Shown: positions 49,106-58,201, numbered from the stretch's first letter. The stretch: 64,000 nt of DNA from Rhodococcus sp. 14-1411-2a (GCF_002259485.1 NZ_NPGA01000005.1:1-64000), one strand, 5' to 3'. Translations and numbers: made by a program. Notes: generated by a model not told the origin, from the sequence alone.

Positions 49106-49849
49106 GTGCTCATCAAGGTCATCAATCCGAACACCACCAGTTCGATGACCGCAACGATCGGTGACTGTGCCCGGGCCGTGGTCGGCCCGGGCACGGTCGT
49201 CGACGCGGTCAGCCCCTCGATGGGGCCCGTCTCGATCGAGAGCCATGTCGACGAAGCCCTCAGCGTCCCAGGAATTCTCGCCGAGATCGCCAGCGGCGAG
49301 GCCGCAGGGGTCGACGGCTACGTCATCGCCTGCTTCGGCGATCCCGGCATGGACGCGGCTCGCGAGCTCGCGGCCGGGCCGGTCATCGGTATCGCCGAGG
49401 CGGCCATGCACGCCGCGAGCTTCCTGGGCCGAGGATTCAGCGTCGTCACCACACTCGGACGCACCGTCGGGCGTGCCCAGGATCTGGCGAACCACTACGG
49501 CTTCGGACGCCACTGCCTCGGTATCCACGCGTGCGACCTGCCGGTCCTCGATCTCGAGACGGACCCCGACGCCCGCAAGATCGTCACCGAGGCGTGCCGC
49601 ATCGCCGTGGACACGGACGGTAGCGATGCCGTGGTCCTCGGATGTGCGGGGATGGCCGATCTGTGCCAACACATTTCGGCCGAGATCGGCGTACCGGTGG
49701 TCGACGGCGTCGCCGCGGGAACACTGTTCGTGCAGTCACTGATCTCGCTGGGACTGGGTACCGGAAAGAGGGGCGAATTCGCCGCTCCGCCGCCCAAGCG
49801 CTACACCGGGATGCTGGAGGGTTTCAGCCGACCGATCCCTGATCCTTAG
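49106..49849 (+). CDS. Asp/Glu/hydantoin racemase family protein
   Basis: A 247-residue enzyme from GTG 49106. The family opening VINPNTTSSMT is followed by two catalytic-cysteine motifs, VIACFGDPG and VVLGCAGM, as in hydantoin and allantoin racemases, which interconvert enantiomers by two-base proton transfer. With the NCS1 permease it suggests import and racemisation of allantoin or a 5-substituted hydantoin. No hydantoinase, carbamoylase or allantoinase is in the window, so the rest of the route must be elsewhere. Confidence 0.88.
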   Translation: MLIKVINPNTTSSMTATIGDCARAVVGPGTVVDAVSPSMGPVSIESHVDEALSVPGILAEIASGEAAGVDGYVIACFGDPGMDAARELAAGPVIGIAEAAMHAASFLGRGFSVVTTLGRTVGRAQDLANHYGFGRHCLGIHACDLPVLDLETDPDARKIVTEACRIAVDTDGSDAVVLGCAGMADLCQHISAEIGVPVVDGVAAGTLFVQSLISLGLGTGKRGEFAAPPPKRYTGMLEGFSRPIPDP

Positions 49850-49867
49850 CCCTGGCTCCGCGGTCGA

Positions 49868-52800
49868 TCAGGTCTCGCACAACTGCCGATACGGCACCCC
49901 TGGCAGATAGCGGGCCCATTCGGCTTCGGTGACCACCGAGCCCCCGGATTCGCACAGGCGACTGCGGACCTCGTCCGGCTCGGTCCGCCACATGCGGAGG
50001 TCGCGGGCAGTACCACCGCCGTACAGCACCCCACCGTCGCCGACGAAGACCGCATCGTAGACACGCTGGCCGTACGCGGTGAGGGCTGCGTACTGCTCCG
50101 GTGCGGAACGGTTCGCCACAGTCCACACCCAGAGCGTCGATCCCCCGTCACCCGCGGCCAAGCGGGTGCCGGACCGATCGAATCTGAGCGAGTAGATCGG
50201 ACTGGACGGCCCCACGATGCGACTCCGATGCTGTGGTGCGGATGAATTCTCCATGTCCCACAGTCGAATCGAGCGATCCGCACTTCCCGCGGCCAGAGTC
50301 CGCCCGTCCGGTGAGATGACCACGGCCTGGACGGCACTCCCGAAACCTCCGAGTGTGCCCGTTCGGTCCGGATCGGTAGGATCGCCGATGTCCCACAGCT
50401 CGACCACGCCACCGACACTGGCGATGGCAAGTACTTTCCCGTCCGGAGACAGCGCCAGTCCCGCCGGATAGTTTCCCGCGTCCAGGGTGGACAACGCGCG
50501 CGGAGCAGAAGGATCCGTCAACGACCACAGCGACACGTCGTTCGAGCTCTGGCCGGCCACAACAAGCAGGGTTCCCGACCGGTCGAACGCCATCGCCGCA
50601 GTCAAACTGGCGCTTGCCTGCCGAATGCCACCGAGAGCGACCGGATCGGCGAGATCGCTGGTGTCCCAGAGTCGGAACCCCCCTGTGGTCGTGCCGACAG
50701 CAGCCAGGGTGCCGTCGGCCGTGAGGGCCACCGCACCGGTCTGCTCGGCGCCGTCCTCGATCACCAACGGCGGCGACGCCACCGGATGCTCCACATCGGA
50801 GACGTCCCAGAGGATCGAGCCGGGAGCACGGCGACCGGCACCTGCGAGCAATCGGGTACCGGACTCGTCGGTGGGGGTCTGCCAGACGGTGTCACCGGCA
50901 TCGGGTAGCGCCGGTCCGAGAATCGGCCAGATTCGGGTGACGCCATCACCACTCGCAGTCACGATCGACAAGCCATCGGGTGAAAATGCCAGCGAACTCA
51001 CCTGGATCGGACCGGGAAGCGTCAGATTCAGCGTGCCCGAGGCCGCGTCCCACACCCGCGAGGAATTGTCCGAACTCGCCGCAGCAATCCGAGTCCCGTC
51101 GCTGCTGAACGCCACATCGTTGACGTAGCTGGTGAAGCCGGTCAATGGAGGCAATGGGGTGAGCCGGCCGGCTGCATCGACGGCCCACCGCAGAACCTCC
51201 TGCCCGGTGGTCCCCGCGATCAACGTCGCTCCGTCAGGAGAAAAGGCCAGCTGCTGTGCGGTATAGGTGGAGCCGTCCGAGGGAAGTCCGAGCAGTGGAA
51301 CAGTCTGTGGTGCAGTCGAACCGGGAAGTCGTTGCGCGTCCCACACCCGCATCGCGCGCCCGGCACCGACCGTCACGAGGAAGCGGCCGTCAGGACTGAA
51401 CTCGGTCGCTGTCGGCGAACCAGGTTGAGCAATCTCACCCAGCATGCGGGGCCGGGCCGGCTCGGAGACATCGAGAAGAGGCAACGACTCGTCCTGGGTG
51501 CCGACGAGCAGTAACCGACCGTCAGGAGAAAACGACAGACTACGAACGCCGGTTGTGTCTGTGCGCGACAACATTATCGGTACCGCCGGGTCTACGACAT
51601 CCCACAGTTCGACGCCGCGGAACCCTCCCACAGCGAGCATTCCACCCTGCGGATGGAACGCCAGCACCGGTGGGTCACGCGAGACGATTTCACCGAGCTT
51701 CGCGTGCCCGTCTGCGAGCGACCACATCCGCACGTGTCCGTCGGAACCGGCTGTCGCCACGATGTTTCCGCGCGGGTCGACCGCGGTCACCGCCTGACCC
51801 TCCACTCCGAGCAGCCGCACAGGAGTGTGGATCGCAGATGAATCGAGTAGCGACGACCGCGCCTCCGTCGTGCGGTCCACCTCGTACGACGCCAACGCGA
51901 AATAAGCCGCCAGCCCGGGATCTTGACTCCTCAATTGCTGTGCGACACCGGCGATCTGACGTGAGACAGCCTCTGCCTCCGCGCGCTCGGCCTCGACCCG
52001 TCGGTTGTTCGCGTCCGACCGAGCAACGAACGCGGTCACTGCCAGTGTCACAGCCAGTACGGTCAGAAGCGCGAGTGCAGTGACGAGCGTTTCGAGGGTG
52101 CGTCGCCGACGTCGGTCGCTGCGGTTCTGTTGCTCGATTCGGTTCGCACTCGCGTCGAGATACCGTCTCTCGACCGAGTTGAGATCTCGCCGACGTACCG
52201 GACCGAGAGATTCCTGCACCAGCGCCAACCTCGATTCCGGCAGCAACGAACCGTCGTCGCGATCGTTGTTCTCCCACAGTTCTGCGGCCTGGGTGAGCCG
52301 ACGGTGCTCGACGAGCCACTGACGATCGTCGTCGAGCCACTCGCGCAGCCGCTGCCACGCCGTCAGCAACGCCTCGTGGGTGATCTGGACGGTCTCTTCT
52401 CCGACGGTCAGCAGTCTGCGTGCGGCAAACCGTTCGACGACGATGTCGACGTCGGTGACCGCGTCCGCGTTCTCGTCTCCGTTGAACAGCTCCACACGAT
52501 CGACTCGGCGACGAGTGACGACCTCGTCGTCGAGATTGATCAACCGCATGAAGATGCGCCGTGTCTCGCGCTGCTGTTCGGCGGTCAAGGCCGAGAACAC
52601 TTCTTCGGCGCTCTGCCCCACGGCACCGCCGATCCCGCCGGTTGCGAGATAGTCCGAGACAGTCAACGTTCTGCCGCTCGACACCTGCCACGTGGTGAGC
52701 AGGGCATGGGACAGCAGCGGCAAAGCGCCGGAGTCGTGGGCGAACTGCGATCCGCGTGGACCCAATTCGCCGACCAAGACCTGCACGAGGGCGGCCTCGA

Positions 52801-53644
52801 CGGAGAGACTCGCCTTCGCGGCAGGCGACACGATGACCTCCCGCAGTTGTGACTCGGTGAGACGCCCGACAACCACCGGGTTGTCGGACAGGCCGGCGAG
52901 CAGCGCGTCCTCGGACACGGCGTTCTGGTAGAAATCCGCCCGCAGTCCGACCACGAGAACCGACCCCGCGCTCGGCAACGCCGCTGCCGCACGCAGAAAG
53001 TTCTCGCGCTCGACCGGTGTCGCCAGTGTCCACAACTCCTCGGCCTGATCGAGGACGAGAACCGATCCCGGCGCAGAGGATTCGGCTCGCTCGGGGAAGG
53101 CACGAATATCGCCGACGCCGGAATGGACTTCCGAACCGGGGAATCTCGATGCCAGCCCGGCACGCAGGAGCGAGGACTTGCCGGAGCCCGAAGCACCGAC
53201 GACGAAGACGATGCCTCCACCGGAGCCGAGGGCTTCCCGGACGCGCGTGCTCAGACGCTCGATCACGTCGTCACGGCCGAAGAACCACTCCGCATCGGCC
53301 GGCTCGAACGCCTCGAGACCCTTGTACGGAGGGTCGCCCTTCACCGGATCGACGGTCCGCCTGCCCGGGATCGACCGCACCCTCGACACCGCGTCCCACC
53401 ACAGGGCGCGCTCGTCCTCGTCGGCGACGCCGCATGCGATCAGTACGGCGGCGAACATCTCGGCGCTGGCTTTGGTCGGGACGTGATGTCCGGAGAACCA
53501 GCCACCGATGGTGCCGTGCAAGCCACCGGAACGCTCGACGATCTCCCGGACCGTGGCACCCGCCTCGGTCCGGATCGCACGCAATGCTGCCGCGAATTCC
53601 GTGCGGTCCGTGATCGACGAAGGATCCGGACGGTCGATGGTCAT
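49868..53644 (-). CDS. XRE-HTH/nSTAND NTPase/WD40 repeat membrane protein
   Basis: A 1,258-residue signalling protein. Order: helix-turn-helix at about 15-60 (TVREIVERSGGLHGTIGGWFSG); linker PYKGLEAFEPADAEWFFGRDD typical of nSTAND1; P-loop GASGSGKSSLL near residue 155 and Walker B VLVLDQAEELW; helical regulatory part; one membrane helix (LVTALALLTVLAVTLAVTAFVA, about 525-548); then a WD40 beta-propeller region from about 620 to the end with repeated FSPDGR and LWD motifs. It closes with a Cys-W-Y-PG-Y-Cys pattern (LPGVPYRQLCET). STAND proteins act as ligand-gated switches. Divergent from a small LuxR-type gene. Partner and signal unknown; lies between the two halves of the mycofactocin locus. 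Confidence 0.9.
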   Translation of the reverse strand: MTIDRPDPSSITDRTEFAAALRAIRTEAGATVREIVERSGGLHGTIGGWFSGHHVPTKASAEMFAAVLIACGVADEDERALWWDAVSRVRSIPGRRTVDPVKGDPPYKGLEAFEPADAEWFFGRDDVIERLSTRVREALGSGGGIVFVVGASGSGKSSLLRAGLASRFPGSEVHSGVGDIRAFPERAESSAPGSVLVLDQAEELWTLATPVERENFLRAAAALPSAGSVLVVGLRADFYQNAVSEDALLAGLSDNPVVVGRLTESQLREVIVSPAAKASLSVEAALVQVLVGELGPRGSQFAHDSGALPLLSHALLTTWQVSSGRTLTVSDYLATGGIGGAVGQSAEEVFSALTAEQQRETRRIFMRLINLDDEVVTRRRVDRVELFNGDENADAVTDVDIVVERFAARRLLTVGEETVQITHEALLTAWQRLREWLDDDRQWLVEHRRLTQAAELWENNDRDDGSLLPESRLALVQESLGPVRRRDLNSVERRYLDASANRIEQQNRSDRRRRRTLETLVTALALLTVLAVTLAVTAFVARSDANNRRVEAERAEAEAVSRQIAGVAQQLRSQDPGLAAYFALASYEVDRTTEARSSLLDSSAIHTPVRLLGVEGQAVTAVDPRGNIVATAGSDGHVRMWSLADGHAKLGEIVSRDPPVLAFHPQGGMLAVGGFRGVELWDVVDPAVPIMLSRTDTTGVRSLSFSPDGRLLLVGTQDESLPLLDVSEPARPRMLGEIAQPGSPTATEFSPDGRFLVTVGAGRAMRVWDAQRLPGSTAPQTVPLLGLPSDGSTYTAQQLAFSPDGATLIAGTTGQEVLRWAVDAAGRLTPLPPLTGFTSYVNDVAFSSDGTRIAAASSDNSSRVWDAASGTLNLTLPGPIQVSSLAFSPDGLSIVTASGDGVTRIWPILGPALPDAGDTVWQTPTDESGTRLLAGAGRRAPGSILWDVSDVEHPVASPPLVIEDGAEQTGAVALTADGTLAAVGTTTGGFRLWDTSDLADPVALGGIRQASASLTAAMAFDRSGTLLVVAGQSSNDVSLWSLTDPSAPRALSTLDAGNYPAGLALSPDGKVLAIASVGGVVELWDIGDPTDPDRTGTLGGFGSAVQAVVISPDGRTLAAGSADRSIRLWDMENSSAPQHRSRIVGPSSPIYSLRFDRSGTRLAAGDGGSTLWVWTVANRSAPEQYAALTAYGQRVYDAVFVGDGGVLYGGGTARDLRMWRTEPDEVRSRLCESGGSVVTEAEWARYLPGVPYRQLCET

Positions 53645-53868
53645 GAGCGAGAACTATAGAACCGGGAAAACCTCGATAGAGGCACTCGCGCGTCACGCTG
53701 AGCTGCACGAACAGCAAATTGATGCGTTTGAATGACGCTCGTACGGAGTCCGTGGCCGTCCGTATTGACCTTGTACGGACATGCCCGTTCAGCTGGATCT
53801 GCGACGAAGTCCAGTCGACGATGGACGGTGTGGTCGGGGCAAGTGGACACTCCAGGGGGGAAATTCTC
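53645..53868. other. Divergent intergenic region of the nSTAND and LuxR-type genes
   Basis: This 224-bp stretch is open in the LuxR-gene frame from an ATG at 53719, but that extension has no ribosome site and unusual composition. I read it as leader/regulatory DNA containing the GTCCGTA half-site cluster. No confident -10/-35 pair was found. Confidence 0.4.
53758..53780. promoter_or_regulatory. Dyad GTCCGTA-N9-TACGGAC between the nSTAND and LuxR-type genes
   Basis: Perfect 7-bp arms at 53758-53764 and 53774-53780. A further ACGGA-G-TCCGT dyad lies 12 bp to its left (about 53743-53753), giving four half-sites of the same sequence within 40 bp. The word CCGTCCGTAT here recurs exactly in the dyad upstream of NRPS1 (23141-23150). 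Position between divergent genes suggests control of either or both. Confidence 0.45.
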
Positions 53869-54195
53869 GTGCTCGAACAAACGCTGGCATCGGCAGTGCA
53901 TCACCCGTTCCGGAGGCCGGCACAGCGGGGACCCGGTGCAGTCCCGACACCGCTCGAAGCTCGCCACCGCAAGCCTGCGTTGAGCGCCCGCGAGATCGAG
54001 GTCATGCTCGCCTGGTTCGCCTCCGACTCGAAAACGGTCGCAGCTCGGTCCGTCTACATCTCGGTGGGCACGATCAACACCCACATCACCCGCATCCGGC
54101 AGAAATACGCGGCGGTGGGACGCAACGCGCCGACGAAGGCCGCCCTGTTCGCTCGCGCACTACAGGACGGCCACACTCACCTGTCCGAATGGTGA
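53869..54195 (+). CDS. Small LuxR-type (GerE) DNA-binding regulator
   Basis: A 108-residue protein from GTG 53869, eight bases after a GGGGGGA ribosome site; a longer start at 53719 would add 50 residues. The C-terminal 65 residues are a LuxR helix-turn-helix: LSAREIEVMLAWFASDSKTVAARSVYISVGTINTHITRIRQKYAAVGR. There is no receiver or autoinducer domain, so any signal must come through another protein. The divergent nSTAND-WD40 gene is the natural candidate partner (inference). Confidence 0.8.
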   Translation: MLEQTLASAVHHPFRRPAQRGPGAVPTPLEARHRKPALSAREIEVMLAWFASDSKTVAARSVYISVGTINTHITRIRQKYAAVGRNAPTKAALFARALQDGHTHLSEW

Positions 54196-54199
54196 CTGT

Positions 54200-54237
54200 C
54201 GATTCGCCTTTCCATGGCGGCCGGCCGCGTCGAATCG
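54200..54237. terminator. Nested stem-loop between convergent luxR-type gene and mftD2
   Basis: CGATTCG (54200-54206) pairs with CGAATCG (54231-54237); inside the loop lies the 12-bp palindrome GCGGCCGGCCGC (54217-54228). It falls 5 bp after the LuxR-type stop and 40 bp from the mftD2 stop, so it could serve both transcripts. No T-run. Confidence 0.5.
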
Positions 54238-54276
54238 GCTCCTCGGTTCTGGATCCCGGACTCCGATCGGCGTCGG

Positions 54277-55452
54277 TTATCCCAGACCGGGGAGCTGATT
54301 CGACGGCGTGAAGTCAGGCGGCACGAGGACATCCGACGGTGACAGTTCGTGGACCGACGCGTGGCCGAGACCGAGGACCGCAGAGTCCAGGCCGCCGCGC
54401 AGGATGTCGAGCACGTTCTCCACGCCGGCCTGACCATCAGCCGCTAGACCCCACAGGTATGCGCGTCCGATCAGCACTGCCCGCGCACCGAGCGCGAGTG
54501 CCTTCGCCACGTCACTTCCCCGACGCACACCACCGTCGAGGGTGATCTCGACCTGATCGTCCACCGCCTCGGCGATGGACGGCAGCACCCGGATCGACGC
54601 CGGGGAACCGTCGAGATTGTTACCACCGTGATTGGACACCGAAACCGCGGTGACGCCTGCGTCCACGGCCCGCAGTGCGTCGTCGACTCGCGAGATACCC
54701 TTGAGCATGAACGGCCCGTCCCACTGCTCGCGCAACCACGCGATGTCATCCCACGTGGGCAGCGGGGTCGCCTTCCACTCTCGATACGCAGCGAAGAACG
54801 TCGGCGCACGCCCACCGGGCGGCGCGAGGTTCGGAGCAGTCAGATCAGGGAATACGCCCGACCGCGCCCACTGCGTCAGCCACCGTGGCCGACACAGCGC
54901 TTGCGGCGCGAACCGGATCATCGCCCTCGGATCGAGGCGTTCGGGAATCACCGGGCTACCCCAGTCACGGCCCTCCGAGAACGACCAGTCCATTGTCAGA
55001 ATCAGCCCGACCGCGCCTGCATCACGTGCACGCTGAAGCATGTGCTGCAACAACTCTCGTGAACCGGCCCAGTGCAGCTGAAAGAACGTCTGCGGGTTCG
55101 CGGCCACGACCTCTTCGATCGGTTTGCTCGCGAACAACGACAACCCCATCGAAATCCCCCGCGCCGCAGCAGCTCTGGCGACGGCGACCTCACCGTCCGG
55201 GTGTAACGCCTGCACACCCGTCGGGGAGATCATCGCCGGGAACGCCAGCGGTTGCCCCATCAGTGTCGTCGACAACTCTCGGGTGTCCGACAATCCTGCC
55301 ACGTGTGGGGCGAACCCGAGTTGGGCGAACGCGGCGGTGTTGTCCGCCGCGGTCAGACCACGTTCGGAACCTGCTACCAGCGCCGAGTACACCGACGTCG
55401 GGAGGCGCTTCCGTGCTCGCCGCTGCGCTTCGGCAACGGTCTCGAACCACAC
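54277..55452 (-). CDS. mftD2: Second copy of mycofactocin dehydrogenase MftD (LldD-like flavoprotein)
   Basis: A 391-residue FMN enzyme of the alpha-hydroxy-acid oxidase fold. MftD oxidatively deaminates the Val-Tyr-derived heterocycle to give premycofactocin. It has the FMN and active-site motifs FPAMISPTGVQALHPDGE, TMDWSFSEGRDWGSP and VSNHGGNNLDGSPA; the last has Asn where true lactate dehydrogenases have Arg (HGGR), as in MftD proteins. The start is a GTG at 55452, only 8 bp after the first copy and without a good ribosome site, so translation probably depends on re-initiation. By eye it is about three-quarters identical to its neighbour. Confidence 0.85.
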   Translation of the reverse strand: MWFETVAEAQRRARKRLPTSVYSALVAGSERGLTAADNTAAFAQLGFAPHVAGLSDTRELSTTLMGQPLAFPAMISPTGVQALHPDGEVAVARAAAARGISMGLSLFASKPIEEVVAANPQTFFQLHWAGSRELLQHMLQRARDAGAVGLILTMDWSFSEGRDWGSPVIPERLDPRAMIRFAPQALCRPRWLTQWARSGVFPDLTAPNLAPPGGRAPTFFAAYREWKATPLPTWDDIAWLREQWDGPFMLKGISRVDDALRAVDAGVTAVSVSNHGGNNLDGSPASIRVLPSIAEAVDDQVEITLDGGVRRGSDVAKALALGARAVLIGRAYLWGLAADGQAGVENVLDILRGGLDSAVLGLGHASVHELSPSDVLVPPDFTPSNQLPGLG

Positions 55453-55460
55453 GCTGGTGC

Positions 55461-56639
55461 TCAGACGCCGAGCTTCCGGTCGAACCCGGGCGGCATCACC
55501 ACATCCGACGGCGAGAGATCGTGTACCGAGGTGTGTCCGAGCCCGAGGACGGCGGAATCGACTCCGCCGCGCAGAATGTCGAGGACGTTCTCCACGCCTG
55601 CCTGACCGCCGGCCGACAGACCCCACAGGTACGCCCGGCCGATGAGCACCGCACGCGCACCGAGTGCGAGTGCTTTCACCACGTCGCTGCCCCGTCGGAT
55701 TCCGCCGTCGAGGGTGATCTCGATCTGATCGCCCACGGCTTCGGCGATCGCAGGCAACGCCCGGATCGGAGCCGGGGTGCCGTCGAGATTGTTGCCGCCG
55801 TGATTGGAGACGGAAATAGCGGTCACGCCCGCGTCGACGGCTCGTTTGGCGTCGTCGACCCGCATCACTCCCTTGAGCATGAACGGCCCACCCCATTGCT
55901 CACGCAGCCACGCCACGTCCTCCCACGTCGGCAACGGGGTGCCCATCCATTCGCCGTACGCTCCGAAGAACGTCGGCGCAGGACCACCGGTGGGTGGCGT
56001 CAGATTCGGCGTCGTCAGGTCGGGAATCTTGCCGGTCTTGGCGAACTCCCACAACCACTTCGGTCGCATGATGCCCTCGGGAGCGAATTGCACCATTGCC
56101 TTGAGGTCCATCTTCTCCGGAATCGACGGGCTGCCCCAATCGCGGCCGTTGGAGAACGACCAGTCCAGGGTCATGATCAATCCGACGGCTCCCGCGGCGC
56201 GTGCCCGCTCCATCCGCTGCAGCAGGATCTCGCGCGAGCCCACCCAGTACATCTGGAAGAACGTCTGCGGATTCGCCGCAGCGACCTCCTCGACGGACTT
56301 GCTGGCGAACGAGGACAATCCGATCGCAATGCCCCGCGCTGCAGCAGCTCTCGCGACGGCGACCTCACCGTCGGGATGCACCGCCTGGACACCCGTCGGG
56401 GAGATCATCACCGGGAACGACAGGGGTTGCCCCATCACCGTCGTCGACAAGTCCCGCTTGTCGGACAGACCGGCAACGTGCGGGGCGAACCCCAGTTCGC
56501 CGAATGCTGCCATGTTGTCGTCGATCGTCAACCCGCGTTCGGACCCCGCCACGAGTGCGGCGTACACGGACTTCGGTAGACGTTTCTTCGCTCGTCGCTG
56601 CGCTTCGGCAACGGTCTCGAACCACGCACTCTTGGCCAT
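55461..56639 (-). CDS. mftD1: Mycofactocin dehydrogenase MftD, first copy
   Basis: 392 residues (MAKSAWFETVAEAQRRAKKRLP), FMN-dependent, same fold and motifs as the adjacent copy: FPVMISPTGVQAVHPDGE, TLDWSFSNGRDWGSP, ISVSNHGGNNLDGTPA and IRRGSDVVKALALGARAVLIGRAY (FMN phosphate). The ATG overlaps the mftC stop by one base (TGATG), the usual coupling in mft operons, so this is the ancestral-position copy. Acts on the MftE-released 3-amino-5-(4-hydroxybenzyl)-4,4-dimethylpyrrolidin-2-one. Confidence 0.93.
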   Translation of the reverse strand: MAKSAWFETVAEAQRRAKKRLPKSVYAALVAGSERGLTIDDNMAAFGELGFAPHVAGLSDKRDLSTTVMGQPLSFPVMISPTGVQAVHPDGEVAVARAAAARGIAIGLSSFASKSVEEVAAANPQTFFQMYWVGSREILLQRMERARAAGAVGLIMTLDWSFSNGRDWGSPSIPEKMDLKAMVQFAPEGIMRPKWLWEFAKTGKIPDLTTPNLTPPTGGPAPTFFGAYGEWMGTPLPTWEDVAWLREQWGGPFMLKGVMRVDDAKRAVDAGVTAISVSNHGGNNLDGTPAPIRALPAIAEAVGDQIEITLDGGIRRGSDVVKALALGARAVLIGRAYLWGLSAGGQAGVENVLDILRGGVDSAVLGLGHTSVHDLSPSDVVMPPGFDRKLGV

Positions 56640-57871
56640 CAGTGGTCCTGTTCCATTCCTGCGAGCGGGTTCTCGTCGCAGATCTTCGCCGGGGGACGCA
56701 TCATCAGCGTCAGCGGCACCGACTTTCGTGGGGTCTTGCGCTGCCCGGTACGGGAATGATCGACGCTGGACTTGGGGATCTCCCCCGCCGCCGCCAACGC
56801 CATTTCGCCGTTACCGATGACGCATTCGGGATCAGGACCGTCCATGGGCAGGCCCGTGAAGAATTTCGCCGCCATGCAGCCACCGCGGCACGCATCGAAA
56901 TGAGCACACTTGGTGCACGCACCCGAGGTCTGCGGAGACCTCAACTCCTGGAACAATTCCGAAGTCTGCCAGACGGTTTGGAACCCGCCCATGCCGTCTT
57001 TGGCGTCTCGCACGATGTTGCCGGCGAGGAAGTTCTCGTGGATGGCGAACGGGCATGCGTACACGTCGCCGATCGGGTCGATCAGACACACCACACGCCC
57101 GGCACCGCACAGGTTGAGTCCGGGCAGAGCATCACCGAACGCCGACAGGTGGAAGAACGAATCACCGGTCAACACTCCCTCACCGTTCGCGACGAGCCAG
57201 TTGTAGAGCTCTCGCTGCTGCCCCGCCGTCGGATGCAGATCGTCCCAGACATCCGCGCCACGTCCCGACGGCCGAAGCCGCGTGATGCGCAGTGTTGCAG
57301 CGTATTTGTCGGCCAAGGCCTTGAAGTCGTCGAGCTGAGAAACGTTGTGCCGGGTGACGACCACCGAGATCTTCGCGTCCCGGAAGCCCGCCTCTTTCAG
57401 ATTCTCCAACGCACGGCAGGCCATGTCGAACGAGCCCGGCCCGCGGACCGCGTCGTTGACCTCTGCCGTCGCGCCGTCGATGGAGATCTGCACATCCACG
57501 TAATCCGACGCAGCCAAACGCGCCGCGACCTTCTTGTCGATCTTGACCCCGTTGGTGGAGAACTTCACCCCCACCTGATGCGCAGTCGCATAGTCGACGA
57601 GCTCCCAGAAGTCCGACCGCACCGTCGGCTCACCGCCACCGATGTTGACGTAGAACACCTGCATCTTCTGCAGCTCGTCGATGATCGACTTGCACTGCTC
57701 GGTACTGAGTTCGCGCGGGTCACGGCGACCCGACGAGGACAGGCAGTGCACGCAGGAAAGGTTGCAGGCGTACGTCAACTCCCACGTCAGACAGATGGGG
57801 GCGTCGAGTCCGAGTTCGAATTGATCGACCAGTTTTCCTACCGGAGCTGGTCTTTCGAGGGTGGAGGTCAT
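56639..57871 (-). CDS. mftC: Mycofactocin radical SAM maturase MftC
   Basis: A 410-residue radical SAM/SPASM enzyme. MftC decarboxylates the terminal Tyr of MftA and cross-links it to the preceding Val. WELTYACNLSCVHCLSSSG carries the CxxxCxxC iron-sulfur site at about residues 36-43; NIGGGEPTVRSDFWEL contacts SAM. The C-terminal SPASM region supplies further Cys clusters (LCGAGRVVCLIDPIGDVYACPF and ACTKCAHFDACRGGCMAAKFF). Lies 34 bp after mftB. The core is uninterrupted and all expected Cys are visible. Confidence 0.97.
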   Translation of the reverse strand: MTSTLERPAPVGKLVDQFELGLDAPICLTWELTYACNLSCVHCLSSSGRRDPRELSTEQCKSIIDELQKMQVFYVNIGGGEPTVRSDFWELVDYATAHQVGVKFSTNGVKIDKKVAARLAASDYVDVQISIDGATAEVNDAVRGPGSFDMACRALENLKEAGFRDAKISVVVTRHNVSQLDDFKALADKYAATLRITRLRPSGRGADVWDDLHPTAGQQRELYNWLVANGEGVLTGDSFFHLSAFGDALPGLNLCGAGRVVCLIDPIGDVYACPFAIHENFLAGNIVRDAKDGMGGFQTVWQTSELFQELRSPQTSGACTKCAHFDACRGGCMAAKFFTGLPMDGPDPECVIGNGEMALAAAGEIPKSSVDHSRTGQRKTPRKSVPLTLMMRPPAKICDENPLAGMEQDH

Positions 57872-57905
57872 GGGCGGAAGTCCTCTTCTGCGATAGGTCA
57901 GGGCT

Positions 57906-58199
57906 TTACGGGCGAGTGATCATGTTCGAGCGGGCCAGCGTCGCGAGTGCCGTGACGTACGGTGCCGACTGCGACTCGGTGATTCCCGCAGCCGCGATCG
58001 CCGACCGCATATCCGGGTGGTCGGGCAGCGATTCGATGATCGCCACGATCGTGCGGTTCTTCAGGAACGAGAGCTTGCGAGTTCCGAAGTGGTAGAGCAG
58101 CGCCCCGAACGACTCCGGCCGCAACGCCACCTGCGGATGCAGAATCCACCGCACATCCAGGTCCAACTCGTCGAGGTCCTCGCGCACCGCAGTGGTCAT
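57906..58199 (-). CDS. mftB: Mycofactocin precursor-binding chaperone MftB
   Basis: A 97-residue RiPP recognition element (PqqD-like) that binds MftA and presents it to MftC. Recognisable segments are DVRWILHPQVALRPESFGALLYHFGTRKLSFLKN and ITESQSAPYVTALATLARSNMI. ATG at 58199, two bases after the mftA stop, so both are made together. Length is normal for the family (about 90-100). Confidence 0.95.
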   Translation of the reverse strand: MTTAVREDLDELDLDVRWILHPQVALRPESFGALLYHFGTRKLSFLKNRTIVAIIESLPDHPDMRSAIAAAGITESQSAPYVTALATLARSNMITRP

Positions 58200-58201
58200 G
58201 A

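Noticed and set aside
47530..49194. A 554-codon minus-strand open frame opposite the NCS1 permease
   Set aside because: It spans a well-defined transporter gene and the start of the racemase, with charged low-complexity composition and no recognisable domain.
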